DNA of 64,000 bases. It comes from Simmondsia chinensis. Lineage: Eukaryota > Streptophyta > Magnoliopsida > Caryophyllales > Simmondsiaceae. This document shows, one piece after another, positions 8,420 to 18,687 of this stretch. Location: contig JAGTTD010000006.1 in NCBI GenBank assembly GCA_018398585.1, positions 3,484,501 through 3,548,500 of the forward strand, in the 5' to 3' direction. Numbering within the stretch: the stretch's first letter is position 1; each line of letters starts with the position of its first letter. The notes under the pieces were generated by a model. That model was not told where the DNA came from and did not search any database. It was given only the letters and a program-made list of their open reading frames with translations. The position numbers and the translations under genes were made by a program.

Positions 8420-10990
8420 TTTTTTTTTTTTTTTTTTTATAATTGAGAATTCATTCATAAAAACCAAAGAGGATACACTGCAGAAGCCAATACAAAGACA
8501 AAATTACATCCAAGCTACTAAAGGGGATATTGTACTAACGCCATTTTTTCCAAGTGCATCGGCATTATGATTTGCCTTTCTCTTGTTGTGAACAATGGAG
8601 ACCCATTTGAAGCTTCCTCTTGAGATGTTGATTTTGTTGAAGATGAAGTTAAGGCTCCATGGGCCTCCGCCCAAACCAGTACACCATCGAACTGCATTTA
8701 GAGAGTCTGATTCCACTTCCAAGTTACCTAACTTCAACCAATCCACGAACTCAAAAATTTCCAACGCAAAGCAAATGGCATCCAGTTCTGCATTTTTTTT
8801 TTTTTTTGATAAATATCGGCAAAGCCGAAGAACAGACAGGCAACTAGAAAAGACGAGGCCTAGGCCACTCCGTAAACGGAGGGGGAAACAAAAAGGGAAA
8901 CAAAAAAGAATCAAAACCAAAACACCCAAACCCGACAAAACAGACGCCGAGCACACGCTACCCAAGACGAGCACAAAAACAAGCTCAGACCGGAAACCCA
9001 AAAGAAAAAGAACCAAACGACCAGCGCGGGAAACCGAAGCAGGACTGAACCTCAACGACAAAACCACCCACTTCATTTACCCAGCAGATCTTCCACTATA
9101 GGTGGGTCGAAACCTTCGAAATTAAAACCAACTATTCTTCTCATGTCAATTGTCCGCTCCGCTTGAAGGATCAACTCATCATGCATCCAGTTTTGCATGA
9201 TTTGAGTCTTTAACACCGTCCGGAATTGAGAAGACACAAAGAACTTTCCCATTATGATCTCTAAGTACACCACCAATGCCCGCTAGTCCTAGTTTACCCA
9301 ACGAGGATCCATCGACATTCCATTTAAATGTACCGGAGGGGGGAGGCTTCCAAGCAATGCTGACAGTTTTATTAGTCGGGTTGGACCACCTCAAAATACA
9401 ATCAATGTTGGAAACCACTTGCTCGATTGAGTACGGGAAGTTCTCGGTACTAGCTTTAACTCATGAAGCAAGCCTAAACTTTACCAATGTACTAATTTCG
9501 TCAACGGAGAGCCGCTTTTGATTAAATACTAATTCATTCCTAGCAAGCCAAATGGACCATAAAACCGCAAAGAAGAGAGAGTACCACACTCTCGCTTGAA
9601 AACCTGCAAAACCGACCTCCTGCCATAGCTCATAGAACATACGAATTGAACCTGGCACCACCAATGGCCTGTTCCACCATCCCACCAGCATCATCCACAC
9701 TTCCCAAGTGAATTGACAATGCAACATCAAATGATAACCTGTCTTTGGTGCAATGTTGCAGAAGGGGCATGCGTTTTGGTCCAAGTCCAGAAGTCCTGGG
9801 TGTACAAGCCTTTGTCTGGCCTTTTGGGTTGAAGCACCAACAACATCTATCAGATTTCTCCGAACATAGAAAAACAGGCCCTAAAGTAGCTAAAAACTCT
9901 TCTTTCATATCACTTTCGAAGTCACACAACGGACGTCTCCGAACAAAATTCCATCTCCATTTAAGTCCATCCCAAAAACCCATCTCACCAATAGTACAGC
10001 CCTTTTGTTCTGAAACCTGAAAGAGTCTAGTAAAAGATATTTTCAAAGCATGCTCCCGAAGCCATCGTCCCAAAATTTTGCTCTTAGACCATTACCAATA
10101 ATCACTGCCCTTCCTTTGTTAATAGCTGCAACTATCTGGACTCCATACCCAAGATATTGGCAATTCCACTCCAAGTCGAACTCGCTTTTGCTGCAGTTGG
10201 TAAATCAGACATGATGTTCTCTGGAATATCATGAATACTAGTGACCACCTTCTTCCAAAACTCTTGACACTCATCAGAATATCTCCACCACCACTTAAAC
10301 AGTAATCCTACATTTTTCAGCATAATGTCACCTATACCTAGGCCACCAAGACTTTTTGGCCTTTGTATAATGTCCAATCTAACAAGCGCCATCTTCGAAC
10401 TATCACTATTCCCAGACTAGAAAAAACATCTTTGAAGCCTTATGATCTTCCGAGCAACCGACTTCGACATTCTAAACAGGGAGAGGTAGTAAGTAGGGAG
10501 ATTCTGAAGCACTGCCTTAACAAGTACCAATCTACCTGCTGTCGCTAATGTCTTCGCTTTCCACCTTGCTAGTCTCTTCTTAACTTTTTCCAGTACCGGA
10601 GCTCATGTTTTAACACTCTTAGCTCTAGCTCCAAGTGGAAGCCCAAGGTATAATATTGGCAAAGAACCAAGCTTACACCATAGCTCCTTCGCAGCCTTAG
10701 AACACCATGACTGTCCCCTCCCTAATGCAATCAAAGTTGATTTCTAGTAATTTATTGCCAGTCTAGATATGATTTCGAAGCACGCTAATACCCTCCTAAT
10801 CTGTCTGATAGAACCTGAGCTCGCTTCACAAAATAAAAACGTATCATCGGCAAACTGTAAATGCGTAACTCTCACTTTCTTATAACCCACATAAAGGCCC
10901 TATATCAACCCTTGGTTAGCAGCAGTAATCAGTAAAGCATTAAGGACTTCTGCACCTAGTATGAACAAAAACGAGGACAAGGGGTCACCT
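8420..10990 (-). mobile_element. 5'-truncated L1-type LINE, copy A
   Basis: The minus strand, from 10990 down, encodes the RT core (SSFLFILGAEVLNAL, then FADDTFLFC near 10835-10860), the RT thumb (YLGLPLGA, LARAGRLVLVK), a zinc-binding RT-associated region (CPFCNIAPKTGYHLMLHC) and an RNase H domain (FKWNVDGSS ... HNADALGKNG) ending near 8504. A T-run at about 8422-8440 on the plus strand is its poly(A). Frames are broken by stops, frameshifts and a deletion of about 128 bp near 9808. The 5' cut lies just upstream of the RT motif, where RING-cluster sequence begins at about 10990. It is non-functional. Confidence 0.85.
8794..9182 (-). mobile_element. Retroelement nested in LINE RNase H domain (copy A)
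   Basis: A 389-bp insert starts with a T-run on the plus strand and is bounded by 16-bp target duplications at 8778-8793 and 9183-9198 (one mismatch), which split the RNase H codons around ...AKLDA/ELDAI. Its 5' part encodes a short tail, MRRIVGFNFEGFDPP..., like the C-terminal end of LINE ORF1 proteins. The rest is 3' UTR with the family tail. It resembles the element at 24528-25232. The same insert is in copy B at 40544-40932, so it predates the duplication. Confidence 0.8.
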
Positions 10991-11791
10991 AGTATGAAAA
11001 TTTATATTGTATTAATCTTTTAATTTTTCTATACAAAAACATTTATGTTGATTCACATATTAATAATTTTCAACAAAATTACGAAAAATTTTGACAAAAA
11101 AAATTTGTATGAGTGATAAATATTGTAAACACTCATCATACATATTGAAAAATCTAAATATCTAGGTAATAAATAAACTCAAAATATTTAATTAATGAAT
11201 TTTGATGAAAAAAAAAAAAAAAGAGATACCAAAATTATTTTTAGCGAAATACAAGATGTAATTTCAAAGTTGTATTATACTTGTACTCGCATTGTGCAAG
11301 AATTTTGAATCAAATTCTTCTCGGCTCGGTTCGTAGGGAGCACCATATTTTTGTCTAAATTGATTAGAACTTGTTCTTGTTCGTGTTTCTTTTAGGGGAT
11401 TAATAACTTAAATCAACTAAATATTCAATAAATTATATGTGTTTGAAATCGATCAAGATTAGGGCATTATTGACTCAACAGCAAGCTTGGCCAGCGAGCT
11501 CAACGGGATAATGAGCTCAATTAGACTCAATTAGATCAGCAACTTGAGTTAAGCTTCTATCAAGCATTCTGATATTGTACTACCTCGAGTTTGAAGGAAG
11601 ATTTAAATGCTCGATAAAGACTCGGTTACAAAGAATCCTCGACTCATTTACACCCCAAATATAGTATCCACATTAACAAATTGTATTTAATACAAATATA
11701 AAGAAATCAAACTACACATAGAACATACATCCATTCACCAATTTAAATCAATTTCCCAAGAAAAAAAGAAAATAAAGAATTCAAATCAAAC
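10991..11791. other. RING-unit 3' flank, no gene
   Basis: From 10991 the sequence matches flanks of the other RING paralogs (compare 13141 and 23071: AAATTTATATTGTATTTATC). Positions about 11310-11650 contain a GAGCTC/CTCGA-rich decayed repeat also found at 13390-13730 and 23220-23430. This shows the RING genes duplicated as units with flanks. Confidence 0.6.
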
Positions 11792-12556
11792 TCAAAGCGG
11801 TAACTCAAACCGACAAACGGGGCATTGACGACTGTAACCAATTAACCACTTGAAAATACACGTGTCGTGAAACACGTGCCGACATTGTAATTGCTTCGCC
11901 ACCTCCCCAGCTGTCAACTCCTCATAACACACTACACAACATTCTTCCTTCACCACCTTTACCTCCTCCAGAGCCGCCGCAAGTGCCATCATGTCTGGCT
12001 TATCATACTCAGGTGGGCCCGCCTCCTGGAACAACATGTCAGCAGCCTTGTTGATTACCTCCTCATCCTCATCCTCATCCTCATCCTCGTACTCATCCTC
12101 ATCCTCATCCTCGTACTCATCCTCGTCCGCATCCTCGTACTCATCCTCGTCCTCCTCATCAAACTCAATAGTGACAAGTTGGATCTCAACTTGAAATAGC
12201 AATCGACGTTTAGAGTGGACGGCACACAGAGGTGGAGGAAGGGAATCGATAGCAGAGAGGATGGTGGAGCTGAGGTTGGAATAGGCATTGCATTGATCTC
12301 TAAAGTGGAGACCCGTGTGGGGGTGACCGAGAAGGTTTATTAGATCGAGCCACATGGCAGGCTCATCCGGGATGACCGTAGTGGAGCCAACGAAGTTGGG
12401 GACATATCGGCGGTTGATGATTTGGCGGCATATGATGTTGATGTAGACATCAAGATTTGAGAGATTATCATTATAGTGAGAGATGTCAGGTAATCGCTCT
12501 ATATGCGTGAAGCAATAAGAGTAGCGACGCTCAAGATCGGGTATGGAACTTGCCAT
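11792..12556 (-). CDS. RING-H2 finger protein, RING cluster copy 1 (intact)
   Basis: A single-exon frame of 254 residues. Residues 1-130 form a family-specific N-terminal region (RLPDISH, later GLHFRDQC) with no domain I recognise. Residues about 133-166 are a very acidic Glu/Asp linker built from tandem DEYEDEDE-like repeats. A short PPEYDKPD segment follows, then a C-terminal RING-H2: CVVC, 14 residues, CRHVFH, then C and CPVC, giving the C-x2-C ... C-x-H-x2-H-x2-C ... C-x2-C zinc ligands. Such RING-H2 proteins usually act as E3 ubiquitin ligases; the substrate is unknown. No signal peptide or membrane segment is seen. It is one of four related minus-strand units in 11-30 kb and has the longest acidic tract. 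The frame is open and the start fits copy 3. Confidence 0.8.
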   Translation of the reverse strand: MASSIPDLERRYSYCFTHIERLPDISHYNDNLSNLDVYINIICRQIINRRYVPNFVGSTTVIPDEPAMWLDLINLLGHPHTGLHFRDQCNAYSNLSSTILSAIDSLPPPLCAVHSKRRLLFQVEIQLVTIEFDEEDEDEYEDADEDEYEDEDEDEYEDEDEDEDEEVINKAADMLFQEAGPPEYDKPDMMALAAALEEVKVVKEECCVVCYEELTAGEVAKQLQCRHVFHDTCIFKWLIGYSRQCPVCRFELPL

Positions 12557-13822
12557 GAGTGCTAAGTTTGTGAACTTTTTTGGAGCAATAAATTCTTCGA
12601 AGTTGGTATATGAGAGTGAGTTGGGGGTCTCTACATATTTATAGATTTAGATTTGGCCGATTAGGCACAAAATTTAAATGTTTAAAATATTTAATAAAAA
12701 TAATGGCGCCATATATTTATTTATAAAAATTAGATTAGTGCCGCCGGAATCTTCTTTTGATGACATTTATTAAATTTTGTGTTCAAAAAAGAAATTTGGT
12801 GACTATAACTTAATTTATGATTTATTTATGTGGGCCCTTTCTGAACTAAAGAAAAAACTAACTAGACATTTACCACATCAGCTATGAAATTCCGATTACA
12901 GTCTTGGAATACCCGAATCCCATGTCAAAATCTCTTAACCATAGCATAGTTGTTACACGGTAAGCCTCCAACTAATGGTGAAAACATTAAAAAAACTCAT
13001 TATTGAATTTTATTGAAGGACCTAATTGATATATTATAATATATAAATTTTTGATGTAAATAACCCTTAAAATTATTCATATATAATTATTAATTTATTT
13101 TTTTATTAGATCTTTGAGATTTTAATTTTAAGCAATACCTGCTAGAAATTTATATTGTATTTATCTTTTGTTATTTTTTTTAAATGACAAACTTTATGTT
13201 GATTCGCACATTATTATTTTTCAATGACAATATAGATATTTAAGTAATAAAATAATAAACCCAAAAATGTTTGAATAATAAATTTTGAAGAAAAAAGAGA
13301 TTCCAGAAGATTTTTATCCAAATGCAAGATGTAATTTGGAGTTGTAGTATACTTTAACTCGCATTGTGTAAATATTTCATGACTAATTGTTCTCGGCTCA
13401 GTTCGTAGGGCACACGATTTCTTTGACTAAATTGATTAGAACTTGTTCATGTTTGTGTTCCTTTTAGGTGGTTCAATAACTTAAATCGACTAAATATTTA
13501 ATAAATTATACGTGCTTGAAATCAATCAAGATTCGGCAGCAATATTGACTCTATATAGCAAGCTTAGCTAGTGAGTTTAACTAGATAATGAGCTCGATTG
13601 AATGCAATGTGATTAACGAGTTAAATTTGAGCTTCTATCAAGAATTCTGACATTGTACTATCTCGAGTTTGAAAAAAGATTTAAACGCTCGATAAGGGCT
13701 CAATACAAGAGACTATGCGACTCTTTTACACGTTAAAGAAATCAAACTACACATAAAATATATATTAATTCACCAATTGAAACTAGTTTCCCAAAAAAAA
13801 GAAAAAAGAATCCAAATCAAAC
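12557..13822. other. Upstream region of RING copy 1 and 3' flank of copy 2
   Basis: About 150 bp upstream of the copy 1 start is the block CACAAAATTTAAATGTTTAAAAT, then ATGGCGCCAT at 12703-12712 and a decayed partner near 12739. The same order precedes the other paralogs. From about 13120 onward the sequence repeats the 3' flank of copy 1. No gene is seen. Confidence 0.55.
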
Positions 13823-14090
13823 TCAAATTAGTAACTTAAATCGACAAATAGGACATTGACCACTATTACCACTTGACCACTTGAAAATACATTCACCATG
13901 AAACACGTGCCCACAGTGTAGTCTCTTTGCCACCTCCCTAGCCATCAGCCCCTCATAACACACTATGCAAAACTCTTTTTTCGCCACCTTTACCTCCTCC
14001 AAAGCCATTGCGAGCGCCTTCTCGTCTGGCTTATCATATTCAAATGGGGCGGCCTCTTGGGACGACATGTCAACAACCTGGTTGATTACA

Positions 14091-14125
<35 letters not shown>

Positions 14126-14157
14126 ATTCTCATCCCCATACTCATCCTGGTCTACCT

Positions 14158-14350
14158 TATTAGGACATATTAGATTATACTGATTTTATTCTGATATTAT
14201 CCTGATATTATTCTAATATTATCCTGATATTATTTTGATATTATTCTGATATTATTCCGAGAATATTCTGTAATTATTCTTGTACTCTTTACTATAAATA
14301 TATGCCTCAGCAACCCTATTGGGTATGCTCCACTAACTCACATTCTCACA
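14158..14350 (+). repeat. 5' LTR of copia element
   Basis: 193 bp, starting TATTAGGA and ending TTCTCACA, so the left end is TA and not the usual TG. The U3 consists of tandem 11-12 bp units of the type CTGATATTATC; this LTR has one more unit than the 3' LTR. A TATA-like CTATAAATATATG precedes the LTR end by about 55 bp. Confidence 0.9.
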
Positions 14351-14954
14351 TGGTATCGGAGCATACCAACCCTAACTAAAAAAAACTAAAAGAGGAAAAA
14401 TTCGAACTGTGGCGTAACCCTAAACCCCAAAATCCTGCCGCCTCCTCCCCCGCCTGCGACCACCGGCGACCTCCCCTCTCACCCCCCCTGCCACCGTTCC
14501 GGAACTAGGATCGCCATCGCCTGTCGTTGCTCCGGCTGCCACTGTTCGTGTCAAACTCTCGCCCGTTGTCCCTTCGCCTGAGTCACCGGCCACCACTGTT
14601 CGCCGGTCGTCACGATGTCAAACCCCATGGCTGCTACCTCCTCCTCTCCTTCTCTCTCCAGTGTCGACGCCTACCCCCCCCCCCCCCCCCAACTGACACC
14701 GACAGCCACCGGTCGGCCACCGGCCTCCCTCGTCCAGCCACCGCTCCGACCACTGTAGCCCACGGCACCTAGGTCGGCCTCTCTCCCCCCTGGTTTCAGC
14801 CACGGATTCTGCCTCCCCTCTCTCTCCTCCTCTCATGCCGACCCGACTCTGTCATTCGCTAATATCGGTGCTTCCTCTTCCGGGTATAATATTGGTCCCC
14901 CCCCCCCCCCCCCCCAATGGTTGGTGTGTCGTCCCTACTAGCACTATTAAACTA

Positions 14955-15561
14955 GAAACCCCTACTGATTATAGCACATGGCGGGAACAAGTCTCCATGG
15001 TTCTTCGTGCCCATCGACTTCTGGGTTTCGTTGATGGCTCACACCCGTGTCCCCCCCGACCAAATTTCAACACCCATGGGCCACTATATCCCCAACCCTG
15101 ATGCTATAACATGGTCCTGTATAGATCAAAGCATTAGGGCCTGTCTGTCTGCCTCTCTTGCTCGCCCGGTCCTAAATGATGTCATCCACCACCCTACATC
15201 CCGAGACATGTGGACTGCCCTGGCCAAATGTTTTCGCGACCACTCTCTTGCTAAGGAGTTCGACCTACGCTCTCAACTTGTCACCTTACGCAAAGACAAT
15301 AAATCCATGGCGACCTACCTTACCGAACTCAAAGCCATAGCCGATGACTTAGCCGCCATAGACTCACCGGTCTCTAGCCATGAGCTCCTCCATTATGCTC
15401 CCTTTGGTCTCCCTCCTGAGTATGCCTCCTTCAACATGTTCACCCGTCAGTCGTCCCGTGATCTCTCCTTTGAACAATTCAAGACTGGCCTGTTAGATGA
15501 AGAGGCTGCTTTCGCTCGCATTCACGCTCGCTCCTCGACAGACCACGGCCATGCACTCTGA
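14955..15561 (+). pseudogene. Copia gag remnant
   Basis: Gag of the UBN2 type: TPTDYSTWREQV at the start of the matching part, then LLGFVDGS, DMWTALAKCF and a region ending FARIHARSS. The frame changes near 15050, between the LGFVDGS piece and the ITWSCIDQSI piece, and a stop follows at 15561. A glycine/arginine-rich stretch and the CCHC knuckle continue in another frame after 15600. Confidence 0.8.
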
Positions 15562-15711
15562 GCTGCTCCTCCTCTAGCCGACTCCTCGAGTTCGGGTCGG
15601 GGTCGCGGTGGAAGTGGACGTAAGGGCCGTGGACGCAACCACAATCGCAATGGGAGCTCCGAGGGTCGTAGTGGGTCACACGGTCAACTGCAACATCCTC
15701 CTGGTACAGGT

Positions 15712-16485
15712 ATGGTTCCCACTGGTGGTCTCCCTCCGCATCAACAAGCTTGGGGTCGTAACTCAGGTACGCATTCTCGTCAACCTCATGATGGTATACT
15801 CGGTGCCGGTCCATTAGTTTGTCAGATTTGTCATCAAGCAGGTCATGCTGCCTCTCTCTGTCCTCACCGCTATGTTAATTCTGATCTCTCCCAATCCCTA
15901 TCGGCCATGTCTGTCAATGATTCCGCTGATCCTACGTGGTACCCTGACTCCGGCGCGTCTAACCATATCACTTCCAACGCAGGTATTTTAACTAAATACA
16001 CTGCTTATCGTGGTTCCAAATTAATTCAAGTTGGCAATGGGTCCCTGTTACCGGTCACTTGTGTTGGTTTTTCAAAAATTCGTACTAACTCTCGCGACCT
16101 GTTACTTCCTAATGTTATGTTGGTTCCTGGTCTTACATACAACCTATTATCTATTAAACAGTTGTGTCGGGATAATAACTGTGTTGTGGAGTTTGGCTCT
16201 TCTTCCTTTTGTGTCAAGGACAAGGCTACGGGGACCCCCCTCCTCAAGATACGCAGTGAAGGACCCCTTTATGGGTTTTCTCCGCACCCTACTGGACTTA
16301 TAGCACGGACCGTCCCGGCTGAACTCTGGCACAGGCGCTTAGGTCATTTAGGAAATTCTGTTTTGGATACCTTACGTACCCGTTCTTTGATTTCTTTTGT
16401 TTCTAGTGCTGGCTCAATAAAACATTGTCATGCTGTTTACCATTTTTGCGTGTGTTACATACTACTACTTTGCCTTTGCAATTAA
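15712..16485 (+). pseudogene. Copia zinc knuckle, protease and GAG-pre-integrase fragment
   Basis: One open stretch holds CQICHQAGHAASLC (C-x2-C-x4-H-x4-C knuckle), WYPDSGASNHIT (aspartic protease active site) and LWHRRLGHLGNSVL (pre-integrase). It loses frame relative to the integrase near 16425-16485. Confidence 0.85.
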
Positions 16486-17246
16486 TACACTCGGATGTTT
16501 GGCAATCGCCTGTTGTGTCTGAATCTGCTTTTCGGTATTACGTGTTATATATTGATGATTATACACGCTTTACTTGGCTTTATCCCATGCAAAGGAAGGA
16601 CAAAGTGTACTCCATCTTTACTGATTTCAAGGTCTTTGTTGAAAACCAGTTCAATCTAAACATTAAATGTTTTCAAAGTGATGAAGGCCGTGAGTTCGAC
16701 AATAGGTCCATGGCCAACTTTTGTCGCACTCATGGTATTCACTTCCACCTCTCTTGTCCTGATACCCCACAACAAAATGGGGTGGCGGAACGAAAGCATC
16801 AACATTTAAGTGAAATGGTACGGACCCTACTTTTTCAGGCGCGTCTTCCACCTAAATTTTGGGCTGATACTGCTTGCACTGCTTGTTACATGATAAATCG
16901 GTTGCCTACCCCACTTTTACAAAATCTTTCTCCCTTTGAAAAACTGTTTAAAAAGGAGCCTGACTATAATTTTTTTCGGGTCTTTGGGTGTGCATGTTAC
17001 CCCAACATCACATCCCGTACCCCTCATAAGTTGGCCCCACGGTCTGTTCCCTGCGTCTTTATTGGGTATGCAAGTCGTTACAAAGGATATCGCTGTTTAG
17101 ACCCCACTACTGGCAGAGTCTATACTAGTCGTCACGTCCATTTTGTTGAGCATTTGTTTCCTTATCCAGATCTCGTGTCTAGTTCGCATGCACCGCAGAC
17201 CCAGACAGTCCTGGACGTTCCCCTCACGAGTCCGATTTTGACTTAA
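16425..17246 (+). pseudogene. Copia integrase fragment
   Basis: The integrase core is readable: IHSDVW (first Asp), YIDDYTRFTWLY, FQSDEGREF (second Asp) and QQNGVAERKHQ (catalytic Glu). The usual RT does not follow. Instead a short proline-rich tail leads to the stop at 17246, and about 130 bp later the RNase H end begins. Confidence 0.88.
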
Positions 17247-17371
17247 TCCATGCCCACGACCACCCCTAGTACTGCTACACGGCTTCCGGGTGACTCGGGC
17301 TCGAGTTCTCTCCCGCCCACGCCACCACGGATTCCCATTGCTCCCAATCCCATTGCTACACTGGCCCGATT

Positions 17372-17614
17372 CTTGTTTACTGTGATAATGTGTCCGCTAC
17401 CTACCTGGCTGCCAATCCCATCTCTAACGATCGCAGCAAGCATGTCGATGTCGATTTTTATTATGTTTGTGAGAAGGTTGTTAAGGGTGATATACAGGTT
17501 CGGTACACACCTACTACCAAACAGGCTGCTGACATATTCACCAAAGGGTTGGCTATTGACCGCTTCCGCTTCCATAAAGCCAATCTGCACGTAGGTCCCC
17601 CTCGCACAGATTGA
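17372..17614 (+). pseudogene. Copia RNase H C-terminal fragment
   Basis: CDNVSATYLAANP, then HVDVDFYYVCEKV, QVRYTPTTKQAADIFTKGL and HKANLHV are the standard C-terminal end of copia polyproteins. It abuts the polypurine tract. Its direct joining to the integrase tail shows an internal deletion removing RT. Confidence 0.85.
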
Positions 17615-17621
17615 GGGGGCG

Positions 17622-17803
17622 TATTAGGATATATTAGATTATATTGATTTTATTCTGATATTATCCTGATATTATTCTGATATTATCCTGATATTATTCT
17701 GATATTATTCCGAGAATATTTTGTAATTATTCTTGTACTCTTTACTATAAATATATGCCTCAGCAACCCTATTGGGTATGCTCCACTAACTCACATTCTC
17801 ACA
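17622..17803 (+). repeat. 3' LTR of copia element
   Basis: 182 bp, nearly identical to the 5' LTR but one 11-12 bp repeat unit shorter. It ends CACA and is followed by target duplication TACCT. Confidence 0.9.
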
Positions 17804-18280
17804 TACCTCAACAGACCCGATAGTGGCAAGCTGGATATTGACCTGAAATCGCAACCGGCATCCAAAATGGATGCTACACAATGGTGGAGCAAGGGCAGCT
17901 ATAGCAATAGAGATTGTGGATCTAAGGTTGCAAAAGACACTGCATTTGTCTCTGAAGTGGAGGCCCGTGCGACAGTGAGCAAGTACATTTATTAAATGCA
18001 CATTTTTAAATCAAGCCATGTGGCAAGTTCATCCGGGTTGACCGTAGTGGTGCCGACAAAGGTGGGGCCATGGCGGCCGTCGATGATGTGGCCACATATG
18101 AGGACGATGTGAACATCAAGGCTTGGGAGATTGACATTATAGTGAGAGATGTCAGGTAATCGTTCGACATGGGTGGTGTAATATGAGTAGTGATCGGGAT
18201 CGTGTGTGGCACTTGCCGTGATTGCTAAATTTGGGAACTTTCTTGGAACGATGAATTTTTTAGAGTTGGTATATGAGGAA

Positions 18281-18687
18281 TGTTTGGACGTCTTTATTAG
18301 ACTATATTCTAGAATATTCCTAGGGTTTTTCATATTCTCTTTTATGCCCTTTGACTTATGTAACCATTAGGGGTATTATAGTCTTTTGGGTCTTTGTGTT
18401 TTGTTTATATATAGAGGTCTATTATGTACTCATCATTTATTTAATTGTAATCATTCACATGGTATCCGAGCAATTTCTCTGATTTTCTTTCTTCCGCTGT
18501 TTTCGTTTCTTTTTTTCTTTTCGTCCCTTTTATTTTCTGCAAATTCAACTGTTGAATTCTCTAGCAATTTATTTCTGTTACTTTTTTTTTATTTGAGTAA
18601 TGGCTTCTAATCCGAACCGATCCTACGCAAGTGCCCTATCCTCCCTCACCTCTTCCCCCAGCGCCGCCCGATCGGTGGCAGTGGAAC
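18281..18687 (+). mobile_element. Truncated second copia element (5' LTR, PBS, gag start)
   Basis: An LTR-like segment runs from TGTTTGGACG (18281) to TTCACA (18459), directly followed by a primer-binding site TGGTATCCGAGC (18460-18471). An untranslated leader and a gag-like start MASNPNRSYASAL at 18600 follow. It stops at 18687, where the hAT target site begins; beyond the hAT the sequence is RING-unit upstream DNA. So everything from early gag to the 3' LTR was deleted before the hAT inserted. Confidence 0.7.

Larger units (their letters stand above)
1..10708 (+). repeat. Segmental duplication, copy A (direct repeat of 31730-42597)
   Basis: Position 1 aligns with 31730 and the match runs almost without break to 10708 (42597 in copy B). 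Differences are sparse substitutions plus a few indels: 4 bp at the prolamin-like start codon, a short (TA)n block near 6700, T-run lengths, and about 128 bp missing from A near 9808. Because A begins at the window edge, the repeat may extend further left. Low divergence implies a fairly recent event. The right limit is not the true end of the duplicated unit, because A and B carry different deletions in the same LINE beyond it. Confidence 0.95.
14158..17803 (+). mobile_element. Ty1/copia retrotransposon with RT domain deleted
   Basis: Two LTRs (14158-14350 and 17622-17803) enclose a primer-binding site TGGTATCGGAGC (initiator tRNA-Met type) and a polypurine tract TTGAGGGGGCG. A perfect 5-bp target duplication TACCT flanks it (14153-14157, 17804-17808). 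Inside are gag (frameshifted near 15050), a CCHC knuckle at about 15820, an Asp protease DSGA at about 15950, GAG-pre-integrase LWHRRLGH and an integrase core with visible D, D and E. Near 17340-17375 the integrase tail passes straight into the C-terminal RNase H end, so the whole RT is missing. It is non-autonomous. It sits in RING copy 2. Confidence 0.93.
13823..18219 (-). pseudogene. RING-H2 protein, RING cluster copy 2, split by copia element
   Basis: The 5' part lies at 17809-18219 and the 3' part at 13823-14157, separated by a complete copia insertion in the acidic linker. The 3' part keeps an intact RING-H2 (CIVC ... CGHVFH ... CPIC). Other lesions exist: the start codon position (18219-18217) reads ACG where paralogs have ATG, and a small insertion near 17990-18005 shifts the frame after WLDL. 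The N-terminal RLPDISHYN motif is preserved. It is therefore dead on at least three counts, unless a transcript starts inside the LTR and makes only the RING part. Confidence 0.88.

Noticed and set aside
8595..9101. 168-codon basic protein on the plus strand (and the same at 40345-40851)
   Set aside because: It spans a LINE RNase H domain and a nested retroelement in antisense, so it is a chance frame.
11891..12199. Ser- or Leu-repeat proteins on the plus strand across the RING acidic linker
   Set aside because: They are antisense readings of the GAG/GAT repeat in the RING gene.
15479..15814. 111-codon minus-strand protein in the copia element
   Set aside because: It is antisense to gag and the zinc-knuckle region.
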